DNA of 64,000 bases from CAVQUE01 sp046290435 (GTDB taxonomy: Bacteria; Actinomycetota; Acidimicrobiia; Acidimicrobiales; UBA8592), in the NCBI GenBank assembly GCA_046290435.1, contig JBKAGO010000041.1, positions 72,572 through 136,571 of the forward strand. Reading direction: 5' to 3'. The notes beneath the pieces are model-generated. The model was not told where the DNA came from. It was given only the letters and a program-made list of their open reading frames with translations, and searched no databases. Both the position numbers and the translations under genes were made by a program. Positions 15,703 to 23,960 of the stretch are shown here, piece by piece; the stretch's first letter is position 1, and each line of letters starts with the position of its first letter.

Positions 15703-17787
15703 TCAGTTGGTGCCGGAGACGTCCCACACCACAGCCGCCAGCGGGTCGGGTGTGTAGCTGCAGTAGGTGCCGGTCCTGACGGTCTGGTGGAGGTGGGCTG
15801 TCAACATCGGGTGGTGCTCCTCGAGCCGATCGAGGGCATAACGGATGGAGCGGGCGACGGCGGTGCGGGCGCGTTCGGCATTGCTGCCGACCGAGCGGTG
15901 GCGCCCCGCCAGCCCCACGGCCTGCCTCAGCTCGGCGGTGAGGAACTCGCGGTCACGTTCCGCCAGAGCGAGACGACCGATGTCGTTGTGCAGCTGCGCC
16001 TCTTCGATGTCCTCGTCGACCTCGGCCAGACGCCGCCGGTAGGCGGCGCGGGCCTGCTCGTCGATCACCGAGAGCCCGCCGCCGGCTTCTCCATGGAGCC
16101 CCGCACGGTCGCTCTGACGGCCAACGGGCAGAGTGCCCTCTTCGGCCGCCACGAGGTCGAGCACGTGGAACTCCCGCCCTGGATCGGCGACCAGGCGTTC
16201 CAGGTACCGCATTCCCTTCAGATCGCGGACCACGACGGTGTCGCCGCCGAAGCAGACGGTGCGGGTGTCGCCGTCACGACGGAACGTGGCCGCATGGCCG
16301 GCAGTCGGCGTCGATGAGGGAGTGGCGGTCGGCGGCTCATCCGTCAGCAGCTGCTCGACGTATCCAGCCCATCCGGCTGCACCGAAGCTCCGGAAGGCCG
16401 CAAGGGACGCTTCCCACTCGATGCGGGCCTGGTCCGGGTGACCGCCGCGGTGCCGGGCGTCGCCGAGCAGGACACGCGCGACGGCCGCCTCGAACGGCGA
16501 ACCGACCTCGGTCCAGCAGGCGACAGCGCGCGCAGCGTCGTCGATCGCCTGTTCGAGGTCGCCCTCGAGCAGCGCCACCCGAGCCGAGGCGAGCTCGGCG
16601 GAGGCGTCGAGCGACGGGCAGTCCCAGGTGCCGGCGATCGTCCGCAACTCCTCGGCAGCCCGGCGGGCGGTGCCGGGGTCGCCGGCGGCTGCGGCGATCT
16701 CGGCCTGCGCGTCGAGCAGCGGCGCCAATCGTAGGTCGCTGAACGGTGGTCGTTCCTTGGAAGGCATGTCGAAGGGATGGTCGATCGCGTCCTGGATGAG
16801 CGCACCTGCCTCATCCACCTGGCCCCGAGCGAGCCGAACGAGGGCCAGTCCCGGATGGGGAGTCCATGCGTGGCGGAGAGCGGCGACGAAGGCTTCCTCG
16901 GCGCCGGCCAGATCACCCCTGCGCAGCCGTATCGTGCCGAGCTCGACGAGGGGCCACCCGAACTCTCGACGCATCCAGGGTCGCAGCTCGTCACAAGCCG
17001 CGAGCGCCTCGGCCTCGGCGGCGTCGCACGGACCGGAGATACGCAGCATCTCGGCCCGGTGGACGCGGCACCGACCGTTGATCCCACCGAACGCCGAGCC
17101 ATGGCGCCAGTGCTCCATGACGTCGGTCCATTCCCGGGCCAGGTCGTAGCGCCCGAGGCCCTGCGCAGCGCAGATCAGCTCGCAGAACATCATTCCTGTC
17201 GTGAGGGGATCGACCTCGCCGGCCATCAGGAATGCGCCGACTTCGCCGAGCTGTTCGAGTCCCTCTTGGACGCGGCCCGAGTAGATCTCGACCCGGGCCG
17301 ATGCCACCCGACCGATGACCACCGCCGGCGCCACGCCGAATCGCTCGCCGAGCTCGATGGCCCGGGCAGCTTCGGTGCGGGCGGCTTCCATGTCGCCGCA
17401 CATGAACCGCTCGTAGGTGCGGGTCATGGCGATCAGCGCATGGGCCGGCGCGTCGTCGTGGCCCTCCACGAGCCGCTCTGCACGACGCAGCCAGCCCCGG
17501 ACCGGGGCCATCAATCCGGTGTCCATCATGAGGTACATGGCCGTCATGGCTGCCGCCCGCGCCGCTTCGGCCTCGTCGCCCCGGGCCAGGAACAGTGAGT
17601 GCAGGTCCTCCCATGCCGTGACCGCGGCTTCGAACCCGCCGGCCCCGTAGGCGGCATGGGCCCGTAGCTCCAATCCCGCCACCGTGTTCGCATCGGTCCC
17701 GAGCTCGTCGAGCAGCTCGATCGCGCGCTGCCAGTCACCACGCGCGACGGCACCTGCGGCATCCGCGAAGAGGTCCGGCCCCGTCAC
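15703..17787 (-). CDS. Large TPR-repeat protein, regulator-like
   Basis: About 694 residues made mostly of tetratricopeptide-type helical pairs (for example GDWQRAIELLDELGTDANTV, GDLAGAEEAFVAALRHAWTP). The C-terminal block VVVRDLKGMRYLERLVADPG, and the ending AVARSIRYALDRLEEHHPML plus TYCSYTP, are also found at the end of actinobacterial AAA-ATPase/adenylate-cyclase and SARP/LuxR-type signalling proteins. No ATPase, cyclase or LuxR DNA-binding domain is present, so it keeps only the sensor-like parts. The GTG at 17787 has a GGTGAGG sequence 5 bp upstream; the frame is open to another GTG at 17871. Function unknown. Confidence 0.75.
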   Translation of the reverse strand: MTGPDLFADAAGAVARGDWQRAIELLDELGTDANTVAGLELRAHAAYGAGGFEAAVTAWEDLHSLFLARGDEAEAARAAAMTAMYLMMDTGLMAPVRGWLRRAERLVEGHDDAPAHALIAMTRTYERFMCGDMEAARTEAARAIELGERFGVAPAVVIGRVASARVEIYSGRVQEGLEQLGEVGAFLMAGEVDPLTTGMMFCELICAAQGLGRYDLAREWTDVMEHWRHGSAFGGINGRCRVHRAEMLRISGPCDAAEAEALAACDELRPWMRREFGWPLVELGTIRLRRGDLAGAEEAFVAALRHAWTPHPGLALVRLARGQVDEAGALIQDAIDHPFDMPSKERPPFSDLRLAPLLDAQAEIAAAAGDPGTARRAAEELRTIAGTWDCPSLDASAELASARVALLEGDLEQAIDDAARAVACWTEVGSPFEAAVARVLLGDARHRGGHPDQARIEWEASLAAFRSFGAAGWAGYVEQLLTDEPPTATPSSTPTAGHAATFRRDGDTRTVCFGGDTVVVRDLKGMRYLERLVADPGREFHVLDLVAAEEGTLPVGRQSDRAGLHGEAGGGLSVIDEQARAAYRRRLAEVDEDIEEAQLHNDIGRLALAERDREFLTAELRQAVGLAGRHRSVGSNAERARTAVARSIRYALDRLEEHHPMLTAHLHQTVRTGTYCSYTPDPLAAVVWDVSGTN

Positions 17788-17864
17788 CGGTGCCTCACCG
17801 GGCGGCGTGGGGGCCGCGTGCACTGCGGTCGAGCGGCACCGCGGATTCGGCTCACTGTCGCATT

Positions 17865-17881
17865 GTGACACCGATTGTCAC
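17865..17881. promoter_or_regulatory. Inverted repeat GTGACA-N5-TGTCAC between divergent genes
   Basis: GTGACACCGATTGTCAC (17865-17881) is a perfect 6-bp inverted repeat with a 5-bp spacer. It lies between the TPR gene (minus) and the TIGR03086-family gene (plus). Its size and position suit a dimeric repressor or activator site, possibly also serving as the promoter region. The cognate protein is unknown. Because the repeat overlaps the GTG at 17871, the downstream GTG at 17787 is the better start for the TPR gene. Confidence 0.45.
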
Positions 17882-17946
17882 GCCTCTTTCGTGTCGCCGA
17901 GGTTTCGCAGCGACGTCACGACACCGCCCGAAGGGGGAAGGCACCC

Positions 17947-18504
17947 ATGACACCCATACATCAGCTCTCTCACATCCTGCCGACCATCACCGACGTGGTC
18001 GACCGCATCGAGCCACACCAACTCGACGATCCGACACCGTGCAGCCGGTTCACGGTGCGCGACGTCCTCGACCACATGCTGGTGCTCGGCGGCGGCTTCG
18101 CCTACGCCTTTCGAGGCATGGAGGCACCGGACATCGAGCCACCGCCGCGTGACGGTCGCGTGCCCGTCGCCGAGTTCCGCACGACCATGGATGGGCTGCT
18201 CGATGCCGTGCGGTCGCCGGGCGCCCTGGAACGCACCATCGCTTCGCCGATGGGGGAGATGCCCGGCGAGACGTTTGCCCGGCTCGTTGCCTTTGACGGC
18301 CTCGTCCACGGCTGGGACCTGGCCAGTGCCACCGGTCAGGAGTACGTCGTCGATGACGCCGTCGTCGATGACGTCGACCAGTTCGCACGCGTGGCCATCA
18401 CCGACGCCATGCGCGACGGCGACACGTTCGAGGTCCCGACCATCGCCCCCGACGGCGCCGGCCGCCTGGAGCAGCTCGTCGCCTTCAGCGGCCGAACGCT
18501 CTGA
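17947..18504 (+). CDS. TIGR03086 family protein (DinB / mycothiol-dependent maleylpyruvate isomerase-like)
   Basis: A 185-residue four-helix protein. It opens LSHILPTITDVVDRIEPHQL, then has TPCSRFTVRDVLDHMLVLGG and a later GLVHGWDLASATGQEYVVDD, where conserved His residues could form the DinB-type metal site. Family relatives include mycothiol-dependent maleylpyruvate isomerase and other thiol transferases of actinobacteria. The ATG at 17947 follows GAAGGGGGAAGG. It begins a three-gene run with a cupin and a rhodanese-like gene, which hints at thiol or sulfur chemistry. Confidence 0.78.
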   Translation: MTPIHQLSHILPTITDVVDRIEPHQLDDPTPCSRFTVRDVLDHMLVLGGGFAYAFRGMEAPDIEPPPRDGRVPVAEFRTTMDGLLDAVRSPGALERTIASPMGEMPGETFARLVAFDGLVHGWDLASATGQEYVVDDAVVDDVDQFARVAITDAMRDGDTFEVPTIAPDGAGRLEQLVAFSGRTL

Positions 18505-18561
18505 GCCACATCACCTCCGGAACGAACGACAAGTGACCAAGACAACCGAAAGGAAACAGCC

Positions 18562-18939
18562 ATGCACACTTCCAAGCAGGACATCCCCGTCAAGATCGAT
18601 GCCCCGGGGGCCACGGCCCGGCAACTGCGGGACTTCGGAACAGCCTCAGGTGCCATCGGCGCCGAATACTTCTCGATGGCCGCGGGTACCGACCTGGCCC
18701 CGCTGCTCGAAGGCCTCGACGGCGACATGTGCCACGGCCCGCACTGGGGCTACATGCTCGCCGGCGACGTCGTCGTGACCTACCGCAACGGCGACACCGA
18801 GCGCTGCACGACCGGCGACGTCTTCTACTGGCCGCCGGGGCACAGCGTGCGCGTCGAGCAGGACGCCGAACTGGTGATGTTCAGCCCGCAGGACGAGCAC
18901 ACCGCGGTGATGGATCACATCCTCACCAAGCTCGGATGA
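18562..18939 (+). CDS. Small cupin-domain protein
   Basis: A 125-residue single cupin barrel. The first cupin strand region contains MCHGPHWGYMLAGDVVVTYR with two His residues; the second contains TGDVFYWPPGHSVRVEQDAE. The usual metal-binding Glu and second-motif His are only partly recognisable, so metal binding is plausible but not proven. An AAGGAAA Shine-Dalgarno precedes the ATG. Its stop overlaps the start of the rhodanese-like gene (ATGA), so they are co-translated. Confidence 0.75.
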   Translation: MHTSKQDIPVKIDAPGATARQLRDFGTASGAIGAEYFSMAAGTDLAPLLEGLDGDMCHGPHWGYMLAGDVVVTYRNGDTERCTTGDVFYWPPGHSVRVEQDAELVMFSPQDEHTAVMDHILTKLG

Positions 18940-19130
18940 AGGGAGGAACCGAGCGGCTGCAACCGAGTCGCCGCATCATCCTGCACTGCGCCGGTGGCGG
19001 GCGGTCGGCCCTTGCTGCGGACACCTTGCGCAGCCTCGGCTACGGCGACGTGGCCCACTTGACCGGCGGTCTGGCGGCCTGGCGCCATGCCGGCCTGCCG
19101 GTCGTGAACGAGGTGCTGTCGCCGTACTGA
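18936..19130 (+). CDS. Short rhodanese-like protein (C-terminal half of the domain only)
   Basis: A 64-residue protein carrying the catalytic loop CAGGGRS of a rhodanese sulfurtransferase, followed by the typical LRSLGYGDVAHLTGGLAAWR. The N-terminal half of a normal rhodanese (about 50 residues before the active-site strand) is missing: the upstream frame lies inside the cupin gene and is Arg-rich noise. It starts on the cupin's stop codon. It may be a real minimal domain working with the cupin, or a truncated remnant kept by translational coupling. Confidence 0.65.
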   Translation: MKGGTERLQPSRRIILHCAGGGRSALAADTLRSLGYGDVAHLTGGLAAWRHAGLPVVNEVLSPY

Positions 19131-19273
19131 GCGTGCAGAGGACACGCCTGCGGCACGGTCGTCGACACGGTCCGAGAGCGACGTGTTGCGACCGTGCTCG
19201 CCGGCGTCGGCGCCCGGCGGTCGGTACCACATGCCGGCTATCCGTCGGCGTCGGCGTCAGTAGTCTGACCGTC

Positions 19274-20356
19274 GTGCAGATGCTCCGCTGTCCCCGATGC
19301 CGCGGCGTCACCGTGCTCGAGACCCTCGACTGTCCCGGCTGCGGGCTCGCGGTGGGTTTCCACCCGCCGTCGCTCTCCATGCACGAGTCGAACTGCGAGG
19401 GTGTCGGCATCGACGATCGGACCTGGCTGCCGTGCTCGAACCGGGACTGGCGCTGCAACTGGCTGGTCGCCGAGGACGCCGGAGCCGGCCGCTGCCTGTC
19501 GTGCCGGCTGAACCGGCGGCGCCCGGACTCCTCGGACACCATCGCGCTGGAGAAACTCGCCGACGCATCGCGGGTGATGCGCCGCCTTCTCGTGCAGCTG
19601 GCCGAGCTGGGGCTGCCCGTCGATCCCCATTACGAGCGCGAGGGCGGCCTCGCATTCGACCTGCTGTCGTCGTATTCGGGCCAGGGACGAGTCACCATCG
19701 GCCACGCCAACGGGGTCATCACGATCGACCTGATCGAGACGCTCGACGATTACCGCGAGGCCCTCAGGATCCGGTTGGGAGAGCCGTACCGCACGATGCT
19801 CGGCCACTTCCGCCATGAGGTCGGTCACTACTACCAGTGGATCCTGGTCGAACAGACCGACTGGATCACCGAGTGTCGCGAGCTCTTCGGCGACGAGCGG
19901 GCCTCGTACGCAGATGCGCTCGACCGGCATTACCGGGAGGGCGCGCCCGAGGGTTGGGAAGCCACCTACATCTCCGAGTACGCGACGATGCACCCGTGGG
20001 AGGACTTCGCCGAGTGCTTCGCCCACTATCTGCACATCACCGACTCGTTGACCACGACAGCAGCCGGAGGCCTGGTCCTGCAGGCGTCTCGAGTGGACGG
20101 CCTCGTCGATGCGGACATCGAGCCGCGTCGCTCGTATCGAGATGCCACGACCGGCGAGATGCTCGCCGACTGGCACTGGTTGTCGCTCCTGCTGAACCGC
20201 GTCAACCACGCGATGGGCCGCGACGACCTCTACCCCTTCACGATCAGCGAGGCGGTCGAGGCCAAGCTCGATTTCGTCCACCGCGTCGTGCAGGACGTCG
20301 CCGGTCGCAATGCGGACCGACCGATCCTGGCCTGCCCTCCACGGGTCTATTCGTAG
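19274..20356 (+). CDS. Putative zinc-binding metallopeptidase
   Basis: About 360 residues. The N-terminus has zinc-ribbon-like Cys pairs (CPRCRG, CPGCGLAVGF) and further Cys pairs near CSNRDWRCNW and CLSCRLNRR. The middle has FRHEVGHYYQW, an HExxH zinc-peptidase motif, with a downstream third-ligand region WEDFAECFAHYLHITDSL. This matches the conserved putative zinc-binding metallopeptidase family; the natural substrate is unknown and it appears cytoplasmic. The GTG at 19274 and the ATG two codons later (19280) are both possible starts; the open frame before them is Arg-rich and not used. Confidence 0.82.
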   Translation: MQMLRCPRCRGVTVLETLDCPGCGLAVGFHPPSLSMHESNCEGVGIDDRTWLPCSNRDWRCNWLVAEDAGAGRCLSCRLNRRRPDSSDTIALEKLADASRVMRRLLVQLAELGLPVDPHYEREGGLAFDLLSSYSGQGRVTIGHANGVITIDLIETLDDYREALRIRLGEPYRTMLGHFRHEVGHYYQWILVEQTDWITECRELFGDERASYADALDRHYREGAPEGWEATYISEYATMHPWEDFAECFAHYLHITDSLTTTAAGGLVLQASRVDGLVDADIEPRRSYRDATTGEMLADWHWLSLLLNRVNHAMGRDDLYPFTISEAVEAKLDFVHRVVQDVAGRNADRPILACPPRVYS

Positions 20357-20549
20357 CTGCCTACGGGCATCGAAGCCCGCATCGCCTGCGTCGACCAACT
20401 GACCGATCGAGGCACTGGCTAGAGGCGAGGACATGGATCGTCTCGGGCGCGCTGGGGTGGTGTCCTTCGGCCTCGCCGGCAACTGAGTGCCGGATGATTG
20501 GTCCGCCTGGTTTGTTCGGTTCGCTTGATGTGGCCTGCTGCGAACAACA

Positions 20550-20657
20550 GTCGAATTGTTCGGTCGAATTCGACACTCCAGAGCCATCGAGGGGAACACG
20601 CTCGTTCTCGAACAGGTCGAGCACCTCTTGGCGGAAGGGCGCGCCGTCGGCAACAAG
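20550..20657 (+). pseudogene. Relic of a Fic-family protein (N-terminal part)
   Basis: Thirty-six codons read VELFGRIRHSRAIEGNTLVL then EQVEHLLAEGRAVGNK. This is the conserved N-terminal stretch of Fic AMP-transferases, which includes the (S/T)xxxE(G/N) inhibitory-helix region, here SRAIEGN. A stop lies a few codons upstream and no HPFxxGN catalytic motif follows, because the frame becomes unrelated sequence. It is therefore a broken remnant of a larger Fic gene. It lies in the 560-bp gap between the metallopeptidase and tRNA-Ala. Confidence 0.6.
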
Positions 20658-20680
20658 GTCCCGCACGCATTTTCCCACTC

Positions 20681-20833
20681 GTCGCGCTCGAGACCGCCGA
20701 CATCAAGGCCTCAGCCCTCCGGGTCGCGGCAGCGCGAGGACGGCTCCAGACCACGCGAGGTCCTGATGGGCAGTGGCGAAGCTCCCGCAACTGGGTCGAT
20801 GACTACCTCGCCAGCCGCTACGGGCGGCGCTGA
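20681..20833 (+). pseudogene. Relic of a small DNA-binding (HTH-like) reading frame
   Basis: The last 50 codons before a TGA read ETADIKASALRVAAARGRLQ and then TTRGPDGQWRSSRNWVDDYL, ASRYGRR. The pattern (Ala-rich helix, GRL, G-x-W, SR-x-W-V-x-x-Y) looks like the recognition helix and wing of small MerR/excisionase-type proteins that read DNA. No convincing start belongs to it: the frame runs upstream through the Fic relic in another phase. I read it as the surviving 3' end of a gene fused or deleted against the Fic remnant. Confidence 0.4.
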
Positions 20834-20920
20834 GTACTCAGCTCCTGGCCGAGATCTGACATAGCGATTCCTTTGGCGCTGGGCGCGAGCCCGCGACGCC
20901 GCGCCGCCAGCCTCTTGCCG

Positions 20921-20994
20921 TGGAGCTGGCGGGAATCGAACCCGCGACCCCCTGCTTGCAAAGCAGGTGCTCTAGCCAACTGAGCTACAGCCCC
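20921..20994 (-). tRNA. tRNA-Ala (anticodon TGC)
   Basis: The reverse strand folds into a complete cloverleaf of 74 nt. The acceptor arm is GGGGCTG/CAGCTCC, the D-arm GCTC/GAGC, the anticodon stem CCTGC/GCAGG with loop TTTGCAA (anticodon TGC, alanine), and the T-arm GCGGG-TTCGAAT-CCCGC. The discriminator base is A. The genomic sequence continues with CGGCAAG, so CCA is not encoded. Confidence 0.96.
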
Positions 20995-21052
20995 GAAGTG
21001 CGACAATCTAGCAGCGCGAAACCGATGCTCCGCCCGATCTCGGACCGGGCGA

Positions 21053-21454
21053 TCAGCGCACGTCGCCGTCGATGTACACCCAGCGGCCATCGACGCGTCC
21101 GAAGCGGCTGGCCTCGTGCAGCTCGCCCGCCCGTTCGCCCCGGCGGTACCGGGCCCGGAACTCGACGACGCCGGTGGCGTCGAGCACTCGTCCCCGTTCG
21201 GTCGAGACGATCTCGAGGCCCGTCCACGCCTGTTCTGCGACGAAGGTGACCTCGTCGGGACGGGTGTCGGGATGCCAGGACCGCAGGAGGTGGTCGGCGT
21301 CGCCGACGACGAACGCGGTGTAACGGCTGCGCATCAGGGCCTCGGCGGTCGACGCTGCTGTCTCGCCGGCGACGACAGGGCCGCAGCATCGGACCCAGGA
21401 GTCGGCCCCGCACGGACAGGGATCGTCGGGGGCCGGCCGGGATGATGTCGACAT
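21053..21454 (-). CDS. YchJ-like SEC-C / NTF2-fold protein
   Basis: A 133-residue protein with the short Cys-rich opening DDPCPCGADSWVRCCGPVVA (a SEC-C-like zinc motif). The conserved ALMRSRYTAFVVGDADHLLR and WTGLEIVSTERGRV follow, with the NTF2-like ending FRARYRRGERAGELHEASRF. These are the marks of the YchJ (UPF0225) family, whose function is unknown; the zinc knuckle suggests protein binding. The ATG at 21454 gives the family N-terminus. It is a separate small gene next to the tRNA. Confidence 0.85.
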   Translation of the reverse strand: MSTSSRPAPDDPCPCGADSWVRCCGPVVAGETAASTAEALMRSRYTAFVVGDADHLLRSWHPDTRPDEVTFVAEQAWTGLEIVSTERGRVLDATGVVEFRARYRRGERAGELHEASRFGRVDGRWVYIDGDVR

Positions 21455-21545
21455 CGACACGGACGGTACCGGTTGCACAGACGATGCCTGCGGTGTCGGG
21501 CCGCCGATGGCTGCAGGTGAGGGTCGACGAGCGATGCGACGGGCG

Positions 21546-21944
21546 TCAGTTGGACTGCGGCCAGCCCAACAACGCCGCCAGTTGGGCGCCGACCGACAGC
21601 AGGTCGAGTGGCTTGTGCAGCACCCCTTCGACGCTCCATCCATGGGCATCGAGGGCCTCGGCCGGCGTCTCGGGGTCCGCCACGAGCACGAAGGGTACGT
21701 GGCCGTCGGCGGCGGCATCTCGCATCGCCTCGAGGGTGGCGAAGGCGTCGCAGTCGGGCATCGAGGTGTCGAGCAGGACCGCCTCGGGCTGCCACTCGCG
21801 AAAGCACGCGAGGGCCTCGTCACCGCTCGCCGCCAACCGCGCCTCCCAGTCGGTGACCAGCGCTATGCCCAACTGTGCCACGAGGCGGGCATCCTCCTCG
21901 TCATCGACGATGAGCACACGCCTGGGACCGGTCGCATCAATCAC
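21546..21944 (-). CDS. Stand-alone response-regulator receiver domain
   Basis: A 132-residue single receiver domain (CheY-like). The acidic pocket RVLIVDDEEDAR, the phospho-acceptor region AVLLDTSMPDCDAF, and the conserved Lys in EGVLHKPLDL are present. The usual Thr/Ser switch is not obvious: FVLVADPET stands where a VxxLTA-like strand is expected. No output domain exists and no kinase is adjacent. The GTG at 21944 was chosen as the start because it precedes the fold by only a few residues; the Shine-Dalgarno is weak. Confidence 0.72.
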   Translation of the reverse strand: MIDATGPRRVLIVDDEEDARLVAQLGIALVTDWEARLAASGDEALACFREWQPEAVLLDTSMPDCDAFATLEAMRDAAADGHVPFVLVADPETPAEALDAHGWSVEGVLHKPLDLLSVGAQLAALLGWPQSN

Positions 21945-22097
21945 CCGACGACAATCGGTCGACCCCTGTATCCAATTGAGGAAAACAGGGCCATATCTGT
22001 AATCAAGTCGAGTATTTGAGTCGCTCGTGGCGCCCGCTGTCACGGCGACAGGCGTCGACACCCCTACGATGTGGCGGCCGACAGGGGACCCCGACCG

Positions 22098-23759
22098 ATG
22101 ACCGAGACCTCCGCCGCGACCACGCCGCCAGACGACGCGGACACCGCCGCGCCGAAACCGGACCTCCCTCGCCGGTGGAGCGAGCGTCGCCGCGGGATGG
22201 ATCCCGAGAACCGCCGCCGTGTCCTCGAGGCGTGCGCCATCAGGACCTCCTCGGGCTGGGTCACCCACTTCGTCTTGATGATGGTCCTGTCGGTCATCGT
22301 CGCCGTCATGGGACTCTCGGCGGACTCGGCCGCCCTCGTCATCGGCGCGATGCTCCTGGCACCGCTGATGCAACCCGTGCTGGGGACGGCGGCTGCCCTC
22401 ACGATGGCCATGATGGGTCAGTTGCGACGCTCCCTCGTGGTGTTGCTGCTCGCATCCGTCGGCTCCATCTTGTTGGCAACAGTGGTGGCTGCGATGCTCG
22501 GCAACGGATCGCTCAGCGGCGAGGTCCTGGCCCGGACCAGCCCCGACGCCCGGGATCTGGTCGTCGCCCTGGCTGCCGGCGCCGCCGGCGCCTATGCGAT
22601 CTCGCGTCCGGACCTGTCGAGCTCCCTACCAGGGGTGGCCATCGCCGTGGCCCTGGTCCCGCCGCTGGGCGTCGTGGGCATGACCCTCGAAGCAGGCCGG
22701 ACCGACCTCGCCGGCGGTGCGTTGCTGCTCTATGTCACGAACCTCGTCGCCATCGTCGCCTCGGGCGTGTTGGTGTTCCTGCTGACCGGCTTCGCTCCGC
22801 CTCGGCGTCTGGCGACCACCTCGACACGGGTCGTCGCGGGAGGTCTGCTCACGGTCGCGTTGATGGTCGCCGTTGCGGTGCCCCTGACCCTCGCCAGCGT
22901 CGACGCATCGAGTGACGCCCGCGACCGCGAGAACATCGAGAGCGCCGTGCGCGCCTGGATCTCCATCACCGGCGACGAGATCGACGAGGTCGACATCGAC
23001 GGGTCCTCGGTCATCGTGCGGGTCTTCGGCTTCGAGAGCCCGCCGCCCACCGGACCGCTCCAGCAGCGGGTGCAACAGATCCTCGGGCCCGACGCCACCG
23101 TCGAGGTGCGCTGGACCCAGGCCCAGCTGGCGCCGACGGACACCGTCGAGCCCACCGAGGAGGAGCTGCTCACTGCCGAAGTCGGCGAGGTGGCTCGCCA
23201 ATGGCTCGAGGCCGCGGAGATCGGCGCCTACGAACTGCGTGTTGCAGAGGTGTCCAACGATTTCGTCTTGGTGGACGTGACCTCGGCTTCTGCACTGCCC
23301 ACCGTCGAGGATCTCCAGGCGCGCCTGCGCGACGCGACCGGTCTGGCCCCCGAGGTCGAGGTCCGCTGGACCGAGCAGCGGCGTCTGTTGCCCGATGACG
23401 GCACCGAGACCATCGACGAGACGACGGCACGCCTCGAGCGCGTCGCCCGCGACTGGGCGCTCGAGCAGCCCGACCTCTCCATCGTCCGCGTCGGCTACGA
23501 CGGGGTGACCATCACCGTCGACCTCATCGGGGTCACCCCGCCCGACGGACCGGCTCTCGAGCGCCTCCTGCTCGAGGAGCTCGACGCCGAAGCCGACGTC
23601 CGTATCTGGTTCTCCGAACGCAGCCAGCTGGTTCCGGTCCCGACGCCCACCCCGACGCCGGTTCCGACGCCCACGCCCACGCCGGTCCCGACCCCGACGC
23701 CGGAGCCCGAACCCGAACGGCAACGGCCGGCGCGAGCCACCCCGACGCCCGGAGGCTGA
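22098..23759 (+). CDS. DUF389-family membrane protein with Pro/Thr-rich C-terminal tail
   Basis: A 553-residue protein. After a basic/acidic start it has the DUF389 core of hydrophobic helices (THFVLMMVLSVIVAVMGLSA, AALVIGAMLLAPLMQPVLGT, GVAIAVALVPPLGVVGMTLE). Two or three mixed alpha/beta repeats follow that end in a V-x-V-R-W pattern (VEVRWTQ, VEVRWTEQ, VRIWFSE). The end is a tail of PTPT and PVPT repeats. The family is of unknown function and widespread in actinobacteria. The ATG at 22098 was preferred to the one nine codons earlier. It is a single gene, convergent with the ELFV-like gene across repeat copy 2. Confidence 0.8.
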   Translation: MTETSAATTPPDDADTAAPKPDLPRRWSERRRGMDPENRRRVLEACAIRTSSGWVTHFVLMMVLSVIVAVMGLSADSAALVIGAMLLAPLMQPVLGTAAALTMAMMGQLRRSLVVLLLASVGSILLATVVAAMLGNGSLSGEVLARTSPDARDLVVALAAGAAGAYAISRPDLSSSLPGVAIAVALVPPLGVVGMTLEAGRTDLAGGALLLYVTNLVAIVASGVLVFLLTGFAPPRRLATTSTRVVAGGLLTVALMVAVAVPLTLASVDASSDARDRENIESAVRAWISITGDEIDEVDIDGSSVIVRVFGFESPPPTGPLQQRVQQILGPDATVEVRWTQAQLAPTDTVEPTEEELLTAEVGEVARQWLEAAEIGAYELRVAEVSNDFVLVDVTSASALPTVEDLQARLRDATGLAPEVEVRWTEQRRLLPDDGTETIDETTARLERVARDWALEQPDLSIVRVGYDGVTITVDLIGVTPPDGPALERLLLEELDAEADVRIWFSERSQLVPVPTPTPTPVPTPTPTPVPTPTPEPEPERQRPARATPTPGG

Positions 23760-23831
23760 CCGGCCGCTGCGCCTCGCCTGGCACCGGTGTTGGTGGAGAG
23801 CCTCGTCGGCGGCGACGCTCGGGGAAGGGCA

Positions 23832-23919
23832 GGGGTCAAGTCGTACTTTCAACCAACTCCGGGTCGTCGAGCCTGAAGGCCGCAGCGTGACGAGTTGGTT
23901 GAAAGTACGACTTGACCCC
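23832..23919. repeat. 88-bp palindromic intergenic repeat, copy 2
   Basis: Perfect 28-bp inverted arms (23832-23859 and 23892-23919), identical to those of copies 1 and 3, around a 32-nt loop. The loop carries a small GCCT-GA-AGGC stem and ends in GTGAC before the second arm. It occupies the gap between two convergent genes, where a transcribed hairpin could end both messages, although no T-tract follows. Confidence 0.95.
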
Positions 23920-23960
23920 AGTGATTTGTGCCCGTTGGCGGACGACCGGAGGGTGTCGGG

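Noticed and set aside
20498..20833. A 111-residue plus-strand protein as a real gene
   Set aside because: Its first half is out of frame with the Fic relic beneath it and has no family similarity; only the last 50 codons look protein-like.
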